NCBI RefSeq assembly: GCF_023898315.1
Contig: NC_064622.1
Span: 358,031,234-358,095,233 of the forward strand
From: Schistocerca nitens
Taxonomy: Eukaryota; Arthropoda; Insecta; Orthoptera; Acrididae
Length of the DNA stretch: 64,000 nt
Direction of reading: 5' to 3'
The position numbers and the translations under genes were made by a program. Below, in pieces: positions 1 to 10,800 of this stretch; position 1 is the first letter of the stretch; each line of letters starts with the position of its first letter. The notes under the pieces were generated by a model. The model was given only the letters and a program-made list of their open reading frames with translations, was not told where the DNA came from and ran no database searches.

Positions 1-637
1 TAAACAAAAGCTACACTAATTACACAAACTACGAGAAAAAATCAGAAGATTTCAGTGAGGTATCCTCGGCTAAGGGTCGACATATGAAACGTCCCCTTTG
101 AAGAATTATAGATGACTATGCTTAAACTGACACACAATATTTTTAGCGCAACGCAATCTGACTTTCAAAAATCCCTACAAAAGAATGGCCCTGACTAACA
201 TTAACCTATACCTTTCACAAATCACTTACCTCACAAAAATCTTCGTTACTCGAACTACTGCAATACAGCGAGCACCACTACTGCCAGCTACATAAAAGAT
301 TCAAACTACGGAAGGCACTAACTACTGATAGGCATACTTAGCAAATGAAAGATTTTAATAGAGAAAATGTATTTACCTTAATAGTGTTGAAAAATCATAA
401 TATACATAGCAGTTCATGACATCCAGTCTTACAAATTTCCAAACTCCGCCATTTCTCTCCCAACATCCACCACTGCTGGCGGCTCACCTCCAACTGCGCA
501 ACGCTACGCGCTGTTAACAGCCAACTGCCCAACGCTAGAATGCAAAGTAGCCACAGACTGCACACAGCACAGCCAGTGATTTTCATACAGAGCGCCACGT
601 AACGCCGCCAATAAGAAAACATAAACAGCCTACTTAC
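1..637. other. AT-rich sequence, probable uncharacterised interspersed repeat
   Basis: No coding signature. From about 81 to 637 the sequence abruptly replaces the C-terminal end of the neighbouring Tc1 transposase, whose reading frame runs into it and loses homology near 637. That suggests an insertion or rearrangement junction. I have an impression that this stretch is a repeat in locust sequence but cannot prove it from one copy. Confidence 0.3.
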
Positions 638-1373
638 AAGTTGATCAAGAGTAGTGACTGACGTATTGCGAAAAGCCAGTTCCTCGGCCACCATTGACCA
701 GACGTTTTCAATTGGTGAGAGATCTGGAGAATGTGCTGGCCAGGGCAGCTGTCGAACATTTTCTGTATCCCGAAAGGCCCGTACAGGACCTGCAACACGC
801 GGTCGTGCATTATCCTGCTGAAATATAGGGTTTCGCGGGGATCGAATGAACGGTAGAGCCACGGGTCGTAACACATCTGAAATGTAACGTCCGCTGTCGA
901 AAGTGCCGTCAATGCGAACAAGAAGTGACCGAGACGTGTAAGCAACGGCACCCCATACCATCACGCCTGGTGATACGCCAGTATGGCGATGACGAATACA
1001 CGCTTCCAATGTGCGTTCACCGCGAAGTCACGAAACACGGAAGCGACCATCATGATACTGTAAACAGAACCGGGATTCATCCAAAAAAATGACGTTTTGC
1101 CATTCGTGCACCCAGGTTCGTCGTTGAGTACACCATCACAGGCTCTCCTGTCTGTGATGCAGCGTCAAGAGTGACCGCAGTCATGGTCTCCGCTCTGATA
1201 GTCCATGCTGCTGCAAACGTCGTCGAACTGTTCGTGTAGACGGTTGTTGTCTTGCAAACGTCCCCATCTGTTGACTCCGGGGCATATCACAGCATCTTAT
1301 TCCTGTCGATTAAATTTCGCGTCTGTAGCACGTCATGTTCGTGGTGTATCAATTTTAATGGCCAGTAGTGTAA
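638..1373 (-). mobile_element. Tc1-like DNA transposon relic, 3' truncated
   Basis: Read on the minus strand, this holds the catalytic part of a Tc1-family transposase. It has an LDESRF first-Asp block near 1060-1075, the QQDNARP block, and WPAHSPDLSPIENVW. Exactly 34 residues separate the second Asp from the Glu, so it is DD34E. The 5' end at about 1300-1373 carries the terminal block ending ATGGCCAGTAGTGTA in plus orientation, which recurs at 9820-9917. The N-terminal DNA-binding part is frame-broken between about 1080 and 1290, and the extreme C-terminus and second TIR are missing. It would have catalysed cut-and-paste transposition but is clearly dead. Confidence 0.8.
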
Positions 1374-2356
1374 TAAACGCAGTAAAGTACAAAAAATAGG
1401 TTTTATCTCACTCATGGAGTAAATGGGGTACCCATATAAATGAAACGAATAAACTGTAAAAGAAGTTTTATTTTAGTGCAAAAAATATATGAAAATATTC
1501 TGGCAAGGGATACGATAAATCTTTCTTGAGTACCAGAATCCGTTGTTAACCAACCTGAATTTCTGAAGAATTCAAAATATTTCATTTGGTGTAGGGAAAG
1601 TTCTCACTCACTGGTTCTCATAAAAGACTGAAAACACACTTTATTGTGAAGAGAAAACTTAGACAAAGCAGTTGTTTTCTTGCTGAGCATTGGAACATTC
1701 TTCTTGAGGCCAGACACGATAAGATAGGTCTTAGATCCACTCATCCTTTGATAACTTCGTCCGGCCTTTTTTTCGTCTGATGAAATCGCAGAATGTTGGT
1801 ATTTCAATTTTTTTGTGCTGGTCTAGTCTTTCGAACCGTCGTTCTCTACTTCCTCACCTTTTGATTCTTCCCCAAGCTTTCGTTTTCAGTTGTGCTCTTC
1901 TTTTTTTGTCTTTCCTAGCTTTTTTGTCAACTCCAAATCAATTTTATGTGCAGAGGAGGTCATTACGAGCGCTTTGCCGTTTCTCGTATTGGTGATTTTA
2001 TTTGCACTTCCTACCTAGTCAACCTTTTGAGGAGACATGAGACGCTCTTTCAAATCCAGTTTTACCCCACCCAGTACATCCGGTTTTATCTCACAGTTGA
2101 AGATTAAATAAGACATGACGTTGGAATGTTAGCATTTACATACTGTGCATCACACAAACACTAAAGGACCGTGGAAACATGCTTAATGTAAATAGTTACT
2201 TGCCTATTTTTTTCTGGTAATGTTTCTCTTCAAGACATTGCTCCAAGGATCGTCAACACTGAAGAAAATTTGAGCGAAAACGTTAAAAATGTCTAGAAGG
2301 AAAAGCAACGTATTCCCGTTAATGGGGGTTATTTCCATTTCATGAATGACGGTAGC
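1374..2356 (-). other. Unassigned region with a lysine/serine-rich coding relic on the minus strand
   Basis: On the minus strand about 1604-2010 reads as a charged, Lys/Ser-rich protein segment with few stops (fragments such as KTKKEEHN and SSDEKKAGRS). Similar linkers occur near the C-terminus of pogo/Tigger-type transposases, so an old DNA transposon is one explanation. No catalytic motif is visible. The rest of the interval shows nothing recognisable. Confidence 0.2.
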
Positions 2357-2357
2357 T

Positions 2358-2916
2358 ACTACATCTACATCTACATCTATATTTATACTCCGCAAGCCAC
2401 CCAATGGTGTGTGGCGGAGGGCACTTTACGTGCCACTGTTATTACCTCCCTTTCCTGTTCCAGTCGCGTATGGTACGCGGGAAGAACGACTGCCGGAAAG
2501 CCTCCGTGCGCGCTTGAATCTCCCTAATTTTACATTCGTGATCTTCTCGGGAGGTATAAGTAGGGGGAAGCAATATATTCGATACCTCATCCAGAAACGC
2601 ACCCTCTCGGACAGCAAGCTACACCACGATTCAGAGCGCCTCTCTTGCAGAGTCTGCCACTTGAGTTTGCTAAACATCTCCGTAACACTATCACGCTTAC
2701 CAAATAACCCTGTGACGAAACGCGCCGCTCTTCTTTGGATCTTCTCTATCTCCTCCGTCAACCCGACCTGGTACGGATCCCACACTGATGAGCAATAGGC
2801 ATAGGTCGAACGAGTGTTTTGTTAGCCACCTCCTTTGTTGATGGACTACATTTTCTAAGGACTCTCCCAATGAATCTCACCTGGCACCCGCCTTACCAAC
2901 AATTAATTTTATATTT
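2358..2916 (-). mobile_element. Non-LTR retrotransposon 3' end (LINE family 1)
   Basis: 5'-truncated LINE copy. The minus strand encodes the region after the reverse transcriptase: WDPYQVGLTEEIEKIQRRAARF then KRDSVTEMFSKLKWQTLQ, with a frameshift in the tail. The 3' end is a short (ATGTAG)n tail, seen as ctacatctacatctac on the plus strand. Nearly the same sequence lies at 5770-6587 and 42627-43672. CR1/Jockey-type clade is likely, but the exact clade is uncertain. Confidence 0.85.
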
Positions 2917-2986
2917 CTGTGGCATATTAGATGGATGGCTACACTGGTCACGGAAATGTGAAGCTAATCAGATTTGACTCGGTTTC

Positions 2987-2988
<2 letters not shown>

Positions 2989-3024
<36 letters not shown>
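2989..3024. repeat. (GT)18 microsatellite
   Basis: An uninterrupted GT dinucleotide run. Histidine/threonine-repeat ORFs on the opposite strand are translation artefacts of it. Confidence 0.98.
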
Positions 3025-3026
<2 letters not shown>

Positions 3027-3069
3027 TGGACGGCATAAAGTGAAAGAGCGACAGTGATAAGGGACGGGA

Positions 3070-3435
3070 AGTGGAGGCGGCCAGACGAGGCTGTAGAGAG
3101 TAAACGCTGAATGGGCCTTGCTGGCCTCGCGGGCCTGACCTGGGAATCCCCGAGAGTTTCTCCCGGCAGGGCAGGCTCGTGCGCCGTCGGCTCTGCTCGG
3201 CTGCGTTCGGCTGGCGGGAGTCCATCGGCGGTGGACGAGCACCGGCGCACCAGCCAGCCGCCTCCAGTCCGTGGTCCGCGCTGTGCGCCTGTGGCAGCCG
3301 CGCCTCCACTGCAAGAAGCGAGGGGCTGCAGACGCTCGCGTGTAGCAGGCGCCTCTATCCGCTGCGGTCCTTTCGCTAAACGAGTGGGCGTACTCGCAGC
3401 ACAGCGGCGACCCGAGCCCGGGATTACTCACCTTC
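3070..3435. promoter_or_regulatory. CpG-dense GC-rich block, candidate promoter or 5' exon region
   Basis: This block is strongly GC-rich and full of CpG in an otherwise AT-rich window. It lies about 1.7-2.1 kb upstream of the signal-peptide exon on the same side. Open frames on both strands are composition-driven and encode no recognisable domain. Promoter or untranslated-exon function is inference; no convincing + strand GT donor is evident. A minus-strand donor-like AAG|GTGAGT is present at about 3425-3433, so a divergent transcript is an alternative. Confidence 0.4.
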
Positions 3436-5179
3436 CACCGACGTGACTAACGACCGTTACCAGTGTGTTTAGCTGCTAACGTCCTCACACAGGCTGCAGA
3501 CACGTTTGAGAATTCGAATACATATTTACATATCTATATCAGCGAAAAGATAGAAAAGTCATTTCATCAGTCTTCTGTCGCGCTACAGAGTTTTCGAACT
3601 TTGTTGCCAGCAGCGGCAGTATCGCAGTTCAAACGTTCGTCGACGGTTAAAGTTGCTGAAGAATACATTACCGGCTACTCAGTATTTCGCGATTCACAAA
3701 AGTCGATACAATAGTAGGACAGATATATGACACAAAAAGTTGCTGTCAGACAACACCATCGGGTGGGAACGAGACTAGGAAATTGACAATAGAGGAGATG
3801 AACTTTCATCTGTAGAACAAACTCTGCTGTGGTTCTCGTACATACAGTTTCACTAACGGAACCGCTAACGCTGAACGGGTTGAAACCTACAAGCAGAAAG
3901 CCAATGTAACATCTCTAGGCTAGACGCTTCCAACTGTGGTTCTCATATCGCTGACGGACAGTATTCCTGTTGTCTCTCCCACTGTTCTGGCGGAGTCTAA
4001 CGTTCCTTAAACGCCCGTATTTCCTTACGAATGATTCATTTTTGAGTTTTGTTAACTGACACATGGAACTCTTAGTACCATCGTACTTTTAAGAGAGAAT
4101 TTGCTACGTCTCTTTCCCTCACCTTCTTTGCTGGAAACTCAAACAAATACGTCGCAATAGTAGGATTTTTGCAGTCATAAATGTGTTCTATGTCTAGATC
4201 GAATAGGTTTTATTAAACTAATTCACGAGTTTATTTACACTCTGAAATCGTCAAATTTATTTTATTCAAGGCGATTTACGTCAGATCATTCACACTGATA
4301 TCCAGAACAGTTCTTGAATCATTAATTGTAGTTCGAACGTAATTCACTTTTACGTCTGTGCAGCTCCTACCTTGTTCGTTCAGGAAAACATATGATGAAC
4401 GAAATTAGGTTTCAGTTTCTTAGTGTGAAACAGTAATGCATGAATTCCAATGCTTGATATTGTCTTTCTAAACAAGTTGTAACTCGTCCCGTTCTTAAGG
4501 ACTGCCTTACAGCTCTAATTAGCCAGTCACCACGGGAATGTGCGGTGTCACAATCTGCTTTCGATATTAGGGATACGTGTGCATTAAACATCGTGTTTAA
4601 CTGACTCTAGACAGAACAGAAATTTCGTGGGGAGCCACTTTTCTTTTAGAAAACAAATTGTGAAAACTCGTATCCGCATACCGATGCCGTCGGTGTGAAA
4701 ATCCTTGTTTACAATGGCGAGTACTGCAGTACGACGACGATCGCAGCGTGTTTCCTGCCGGACTTCATGTGAACGAGCCTGAACTGTAAACATACCCAGT
4801 GGGACGCAGTGTGCCTGTCGAACGCGTTGTAACGGTGCTTAGGCCTGGGGAGAAAGTGCGGTTAGCGCGACAGTAACATTTCTGCTGGTCACAGCTCTGT
4901 GCTACAGAACAAGTCATCAAAACTGTGAATTCTTTACCTAGACACAGCTCTTTGCATTACTCGAGTTTGCAGTGAATATTTTCCACACGTGTTTTTTTGG
5001 AAGGGTGTTTCATCGTGTTACTTCCTCCTATTCAGTGACCTCCTGACAATGTGAGATAAGAAGGTTAGCCAGAAAGGAATGTTACCTGATACAGTGCGAT
5101 CGGAGTGTTGGTGTAAGAGTGAGACGGACAGATAAGCAAGTGCGACACGGTGGTCCAGACTAGCAGGAGCTCGCCGGAG
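3436..5179 (+). other. 5' flank of the Methuselah-like exon
   Basis: No repeat family or coding homology recognised. It would contain the 5' untranslated region of the downstream gene. TCAGT initiator-like pentamers occur (for example near 5032), but none can be assigned as the start site. An in-frame stop at 5120-5122 bounds the downstream coding frame. Confidence 0.3.
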
Positions 5180-5334
5180 ATGATGGTGGTCGCTGTGTTG
5201 GTGGCGGTGGTGGTGGCGGCTGTGGAGCTGTGCTGCGCGGCCGAGCCGCTAGTGGTGCGCGTCAACAAGTGCTGCCCTCTGCACCAGCAGCTGGCGATAA
5301 ACATGACCGCCTGCCTCGACTACGATTACGAGAA
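5180..5334 (+). CDS. Methuselah-like GPCR, exon 1 (signal peptide and start of ectodomain)
   Basis: Coding exon starting at tandem ATGs (5180 and 5183) after an in-frame stop at 5120. It encodes 51 codons plus two bases. Residues 3-15 are a hydrophobic signal-peptide core, with cleavage likely near the CCAA at residues 18-21. Then come VVRVNKCCPL, a vicinal cysteine pair typical of the Mth-like ectodomain start, an N-glycosylation site NMT (41-43) and Cys45. The exon ends at a consensus donor GTAAGT (5335-5340) in phase 2. Joining to 54566 restores an uninterrupted frame. In this family the product is a plasma-membrane receptor linked in flies to stress and longevity signalling; the specific ligand is unknown. 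An alternative is another secreted Cys-rich protein. The family call rests on motif memory, not alignment. Confidence 0.66.
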
Positions 5335-5769
5335 GTAAGTCCATCTTCCTTCTCTAGTCTCATCCCACATTTACTTACATTTGTATTTAGTCAAGTCAGG
5401 ACCACGTGAAACAGCTGGTTTATAACATCGTCCTTTTCTTTAGGTTCCCAGTACTTCTCTATTCTCTCTCTCTGTTGTTCTTTCTTCTGTCCATTTTCCT
5501 CCTTTCTACTTTAGTGTTTTCTTTTTGAAACCTTTGGCATTTTCTACTTTTACCTGAATTCATTCTGTATCTCTGTCTGTTATTCCTAACTCCTGTGCAT
5601 CTTCTTAATTTTAATAAACCGTGAGATTCGATGTTTAGGATTTTTCTCAAAGTCGTCGAATAAGGTATTTATGGCAACCTTTTGATATCCAATCGTTTTA
5701 AATGACCATGAAATGTAATACTCCGCCTTCTCATTGTATCCACATACATTGTCGAATGTCTAGGGCAGC

Positions 5770-6587
5770 ATCTACATCTACATCTACATTTATACTCCGC
5801 AAGCCACCCAATGGTGTGTGGCGGAGGGCACTTTACGTGCCACTGTCATTACCTCCCTTTCCTGTTCCATTCGCGTATGGTTCGCGGGAAGAACGACTGC
5901 TGGAAAGCCTCCGTGCGCGCTCTAATCTCTCTAATTTTACATTCATGATCTCCCCGATAGGTATAAGTAATATATTTGATACCTCATCCAGAAACGCACC
6001 CTCTCGAAACCTGGACAGCAAGCTACACCGCGATGCAGAGCGCCTTTCTTGCAGAGTCTGCCACTTGACTTTGCTAAACATCTCCGTAACGCTATCACGC
6101 TTACCAAATAACCCTGTGACGAAACGCGCCGCTCTTCTTTGGATCTTCTCTATCTCCTCCGTCAACCCGACCTGGTACGGATCCCACACTGATGAGCAAT
6201 ATTCAAGTATAGGTCGAACGAGTGTTTTGTAAGCCACCTCCTTTGTTGACGGACTACATTTTCAAAGGACTCTTCCAATGAATCTCAACCCGGCACCCGC
6301 CTTACCAACAATTAATTTTATATGATTATTCCACTTCAAATCGTTCCGTACGCATACTAACAGATATTTTACAGAAGTAACTGCTACCAGTGTCTGTTAA
6401 GCTATCATATAATCATACAATAAAGGACCCTTCTTTCTATGAATTCGCAATAGGTTACATTTGTCTGTGTTAAGGGTCAGTTGTCTCTCCCTGCACCAAG
6501 TGCCTATCCGCTGCCGATCTTCCTGCATTTCGCCGCAATTTTCTAATGCTGCAACTTCTCTGTATACTACAGCATCATCCACGAAAA
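5770..6587 (-). mobile_element. Non-LTR retrotransposon 3' fragment (LINE family 1)
   Basis: Minus strand: AYKTLVRPILEYCSSVWDPY, then the QRRAARFVTGLFGKRDSVTE segment, preceded further 5' (plus 6400-6580) by reverse-transcriptase tail sequence reading LTLNTDKCNLLRIHRKK and AVVYREVAALENC. The C-terminal third has a frameshift. The 3' end is an (ATGTAG)n tail at 5770-5789. This copy reaches further into the RT domain than the one at 2358 and ends against SINE sequence at about 6588. Confidence 0.88.
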
Positions 6588-6692
6588 TTTCTCTGCCTCG
6601 TGATGACTGGGTGTTGTGTGATGTCCCCAGGTTAGTTAGTTTTAAGTAGTTCTAAGCTCTAGGGGACTGAAGACCATAGATGCTACAGCATC
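6588..6692 (+). mobile_element. SINE fragment (Gly-head type body)
   Basis: Begins CTCTGCCTCGTGATGACTGG and runs through the body block with TTAGTTAGTTTTAAGTAGTT to GGGGACTGAAGACC. This matches the SINE at 8668-8872 without its tRNA-like head. It directly abuts the LINE fragment. Confidence 0.8.
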
Positions 6693-6969
6693 TTGCTGTA
6701 GTACCGGCAGTTCCAAAAACGTTTGATATTTGCGTCCATTCAACTTGTCGTCGATAAAATATGGAAAAATGAGTTTTCTACCCGTGATGCAATACAACGC
6801 GTTAACCTACAAAGAACGTTGATGGTCAACTTGCCGTAACCAGCGGGGATTGTCTGCACTCCAATAATGCTTGTTATGCCGGTTAACACTACCATGATTT
6901 GTGACTGTAGACTTTTAGGAAAATTATAAGGTTTTTAACACGACTGTCAATCAGCGACTGTTGTATAAT
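6693..6969. other. Unassigned intronic sequence
   Basis: No coding or repeat signal that I can support. Confidence 0.3.
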
Positions 6970-7070
6970 ACAAAATTTTGAAAAACACAGCACTCAGTCG
7001 CGAACACAATTAATTTGTAAATTAAATTAATTGTGTTCGCGACTGAGGGCTGTGTTTTTCAAGATTTTGT
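6970..7070. repeat. Near-perfect inverted repeat (47-nt arms, 7-nt loop)
   Basis: Arms 6970-7016 and 7024-7070 pair at 45 of 47 positions around a 7-nt spacer. Core arm sequence includes CTCAGTCGCGAACACAATTA. RNA or single-stranded DNA would fold into a long hairpin. No reading frame is involved. It could be two terminal repeats joined head to head, or a small foldback element. Confidence 0.95.
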
Positions 7071-7089
7071 TTTAGGAAAGTACTGGGTT

Positions 7090-7905
7090 TCGTTTGCATT
7101 TGTTGACGTGCCCATTCACAAAATACTATACAATTATAAAAATCGGAGCCACGAAGTTCTTGATGCAGCGATATGTGTTGTGGCGGTGGTATTGTGACAA
7201 TACGGACATATCGGAATCGCGTTGTAATTGCTTGGCGCTTATCCGTCGGTTGCGGTTAAATGCGTCTAGTACAGCTGTTTCATTAGCTTCTCCTGTAACA
7301 CGTTTTTTCGTTTCCATTTTCCAGTCTTACGCTGACATTAGACATAAAGGCGTTCACAACTTTGTGAAAGAACGAACGAGAGCGAGCTTTCTCTGGAAAA
7401 CGCTCGGCATACAAGGCAACGCTACACAGCCACGTGGCGCATCGAGTGGTCCCCTTTTCGTTATATCGGAGGAATATATTGTTACGAATGGGGTTTCCAA
7501 CTAGAAGTTATGAAATACTGGCCTGTCCTACCCTCGCAGCATGGAGGTGGTGTCCCAGGTGCCATTGGATATTCAGGGGACATTGACTAGCGTATCGTAA
7601 ATTACGATTGTGTATCTATTTCTATTCCTCTGATTACAGCGCCATCTGTGGCGAAACGAAGAAAATGCTTCCGACAAAACGTACGTATATTTTGCCGAAG
7701 AATCATAATCTGCAATAAAAAACGGCAGTTACCATTGAAGATTTCAAACTTGTTCCTCGCCACCCACGCACGGGGTGGGGGGACGAGTGTGGTTTATTGG
7801 ATGTCCCACTTCGAGACAAACAAATCGGAATTATAACGTTTTTTGATCCGATGTGTAGTTTTTGCGATATTTCAATGTCTTCAGTTAAAATGAACACCCC
7901 GTATA
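7090..7905 (-). mobile_element. Relic of a DNA transposon with a helix-turn-helix N-terminus
   Basis: Minus-strand 7126-7317 starts with an ATG and reads ETAVLDAFNRNRRISAKQLQ followed by RDSDMSVLSQYHRHNTYR. This resembles the N-terminal HTH of the transposase family whose catalytic half is at 28811-29440. The upstream side (to about 7900) contains long AT-rich noncoding sequence ending ACACCCCGTATA just before the next TA-flanked element. No catalytic domain remains. Confidence 0.4.
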
Positions 7906-8461
7906 CGAGGTTTGGAACTTTAATAGTGGCAACTATTTATTTACAGCTCGTACAAAATAGATACGTGTTTCGAAGTTTTACTGACGTTCAAAGTAGTCAC
8001 CAGCATTGTGTATAACCCGCTGGCAGCGATGTGGAAGTAGGATACTCTTAGCAGTGCCAATTGTGTTGACAGTTCGAGCGGCGCGGTCTATTGCCCTACG
8101 AATTTGTAGCAGTTCTGAAGCGAATGCCGTGAAATGTTTCCTTCAGTTTAGAAATCGTGTTGAACTTACAAGGGCTTAAGTCAAGGGAGTAGGTGATATA
8201 GCACTTAGCAGCCCCATCAGTGAAACAAATCAGTAACAGTTTGCACTGTACGTGCTTGAGGATTGTCATGCAAAATGATGGTCAGGTCCTGCAGAAAGTG
8301 TCTCTATGCTGTTCATTTTTCGAACACCACCTACGACGAGAGTATCCTACGACTTCCACATCACTGGCAACTACTTTGAAGGTCAGTAAAACTTTGAAAC
8401 ACGTATCTATTTTGTAAGAGCTGTAAATAAATAGTTACCACTATTAAAGTTTGAATCCTCG
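7906..8461 (-). mobile_element. Internally deleted mariner with about 95-bp terminal inverted repeats
   Basis: Flanked by TA on both sides (7904-7905, 8462-8463). The left end CGAGGTTTGGAACTTTAATA and the right end are inverted copies extending about 95 bp, including GTTTCGAAGTTTTACTGAC. The minus strand retains degraded mariner C-terminal coding: ILHDN, then YSLDLSPCKF with KETFHGIRFR, then VSKTSKHVSILYEL near the end. The N-terminal half is absent, so it is non-autonomous. Confidence 0.8.
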
Positions 8462-8667
8462 TATTATATTCTCAGTTTTTTCATAGACCTCTATCTTTAT
8501 TCTCAATTTCCAAATTCACTTTTCATAACAGGTATTTAAAATTTTTCGAATTATTCTCCATTCTTCACCTAAAAATTATTTAGCTGTTTAGCTGTGTTTC
8601 TGGCAAGGAATCTGAGACATAAAGGCACTCAGATCTATTCACCACATTGTAATGCCTCAATTTTTCA
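8462..8667. other. Unassigned intronic sequence
   Basis: AT-rich, nothing recognised. Confidence 0.3.
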
Positions 8668-8872
8668 TTGCCCACATCTCGTGGTCGTGCGGTAGCGTTC
8701 GCGCTTCCCACGCCCGGGTTCCCGGGTTCGATTCCCGGCGGGGTCAGGGATTTTCTCTGCCTCGTGATGGCTGGGTGTTGTGTGCTGTCCTTAGGTTAGT
8801 TAGGTTTAAGTAGTTCTAAGTTCTAGGGGACTGATGACCATAGCTGTTAAGTCCCATAGTGCTCAGAGCCAT
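8668..8872 (+). mobile_element. SINE with tRNA-Gly-like head
   Basis: The head contains an A-box-like GTGGTCGTGCGGTAGCG, an anticodon loop reading TTCCCACG (CCC, Gly) and a B-box GGTTCGATTCCCGGC. A shared body follows (CCTTAGGTTAGTTAGGTTTA to CATAGTGCTCAGAGCC). The same head-body pairing occurs inverted at 37562-37767. Confidence 0.9.
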
Positions 8873-9039
8873 CAATTTTTCATTAATGGAATAAAAGTCC
8901 TTTTGTTGTACGTGTTCTTCATTAAGTGGAAAGCCGTTTCCATTTTTCTGGCTTTATGTCAGCTGATTTGTTCACAGCATATGGCTACATTATTTCTTCC
9001 AAGTATTTAGATACTGGACGTTCCTGTACTTTCTCACGT
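8873..9039. other. Unassigned intronic sequence
   Basis: Nothing recognised. Confidence 0.3.
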
Positions 9040-9350
9040 TATAATTCTATGTATTTTGGTTTAACGTTGGTCATGTGTACGGTTTCCTTTTGAAGAATTT
9101 TTATGTGTTTCATTGCGTCTTGTATGTTCTCTACTAAGATTGCTAAGTTATCAGTAAAAGTAAAGCAGTTTCGACGTTCTGTCTCTTTTTTCCAAATTTT
9201 ACTTTATTTATTCTATCTTTTTCTGTTCTTTTACTCCTCGTTTTACTTTCTCCAAAATGCAGTTGAATAATAATGGAGACAGTCCATCCCCCTGCCTCAG
9301 GCCTCTTTTAATTTCATTTGGTCCTTTGAGGAGCATGTAGAAACACTAGT
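9040..9350 (-). mobile_element. LINE reverse transcriptase fragment (RTE-like)
   Basis: The minus strand reads LKGPNEIKRGLRQGDGLSPL then LFNCILEKV, the conserved RT block before the catalytic Asp pair. About 40 residues later comes a degraded LAILVENIQDAMKHIKILQK. The FADD motif itself is destroyed. A short, old fragment. Confidence 0.75.
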
Positions 9351-9819
9351 TGTCTAATCAGCTAAACTTTACCGAAAGCCATGGACTTGTTCACTGTATA
9401 GTGGAATTGTTGACAATGGAAGTGTGGTCGCCAATGAACTACTGTTGGCCACATGTAACTTTATGCCGCTAATTCGAGTGCGCATTAATGGCATTTTGTG
9501 AACAGCCTTTCCCTCAAAAATATATTCCCGCATATTGACGTTTCTGTTTATGTTATAGACACCAGTTCAAAATTAGTATAACAATTATGAATGGATTTGA
9601 CTATTCAGTGCATAGCAATACATCGATAAGAATGTCAGAGAATGTAAAACAAAGTTCAATTTCTATCGGTGTCCTATATGATTGTTGGCCACTCAGATAA
9701 TATGTAAGATACAATGCACTTCTCGCTGTACGTTCTGAAATAAGGGTATAGGTGGTGTCACCATTAGAGCATAGGTGTCGCCACCGGCGCCAACCTTGTG
9801 TGAATGCCCTGAAAAGCTA
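9351..9819. other. Unassigned intronic sequence
   Basis: No supported feature. Confidence 0.3.
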
Positions 9820-9917
9820 ATCATTTGCATACCACAGCATCTTCTTCGTGTCGGTTAAATTTCGCGTCTGTAGCACGTTATCTTCCTGGTGTAGCAATGT
9901 TAATGGCCAGTAGTGTA
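9820..9917. mobile_element. Isolated Tc1 terminal fragment
   Basis: Same terminal block as at 1300-1373 (GTTAAATTTCGCGTCTGTAG to ATGGCCAGTAGTGTA) with a few substitutions. No transposase adjoins it, so it is a truncated end of that Tc1 family. Confidence 0.75.
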
Positions 9918-10800
9918 TAATTACGTACGAGGGTTGGACAAAAATATGAAAACCCCGCAAGAAATGCATGCCTGAACACAGATACAGATGCTAGTCAAGC
10001 CTGCATGTTGCGCTGTTTGACCTCGAATGACCCATGTGCAGTGCCCTCAATATGTTGCAGGTATTGGAATAAGAACAGCGTTCTCTGTAGCTGTCAGTAC
10101 ATTATGTCGGAGATGTGAATTCGAACATGGGCAAATTTTGGTTCTCATATTTGGGTGCTTCTGTAACTAAGGCAGCTGAAGTGCTTTGTGTTTCAGGAGG
10201 CACAATATCGAAGATTTATGCAGCATACAGGGAGAGTGGAAAAACATCATCCGCTAAGTTCAAAGGCGGATGAAAATGTGGATTCATTAATCGTGACAGA
10301 CGGTCATCGAATAGGGCTGTGACGAAAAATAAGAAGACAACTGCTAAAGTCGCTACTGAACTGAATGTTGCACCCGCGGACCCTGTCAACGCAAAAACAA
10401 AGCTAAGGGAGCTCCATAAGTAGGGAACTGCAGAGTTAGCTGTAGTTCTGAAACCTCACTTCATTGATACAAATGCCGAAACCATAAAATCTGGCCTATG
10501 GATTAATGGAAGAATGTCATTTGCTCGGGTGGGACTTAATCATAATATTTTCACAGCCATATCGTGATATTCCGTGGGCCCCACGGTTACTCTGTAAGGT
10601 CGTATTACCATCAATGATTATGCGACCATTTTGGGTTATCAGGGCCATCGCATGATACAGTATTTATTCCACAATAGTGACGCTGTGTTGCAAGACGATC
10701 AGGATCACGACTTATCCATCCCGAGAAAACTGGAAGCTGTTTTGTTTGCTAACGGCGGTTTTTCTACACAGTATTAATAGTGGTAATGTGTCGTGATTTT
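9918..10800 (+). mobile_element. Degraded Tc1-like transposon
   Basis: Begins near TACGAGGGTTGGACAAAAAT. About 10125-10440 reads LGASVTKAAEVLCVSGGTIS then KIYAAYRESGK, with STOP-interrupted TAKVATELNVAP: the bipartite HTH of a Tc1 transposase. The following segment (SGLWINGRMSFARVGLNHN) is beyond easy alignment. Multiple stops and frameshifts. The right boundary is not seen; 10800 is approximate. Confidence 0.6.

Noticed and set aside
2948-3431. Long minus-strand ORFs with His-Thr repeats and Arg/Ala-rich segments
   Set aside because: They come from the GT microsatellite and the GC-rich block; no domain and no consistent frame choice.
8690-8760. Possible tRNA-Gly gene
   Set aside because: It continues directly into a SINE body and recurs as such at 37562-37767.
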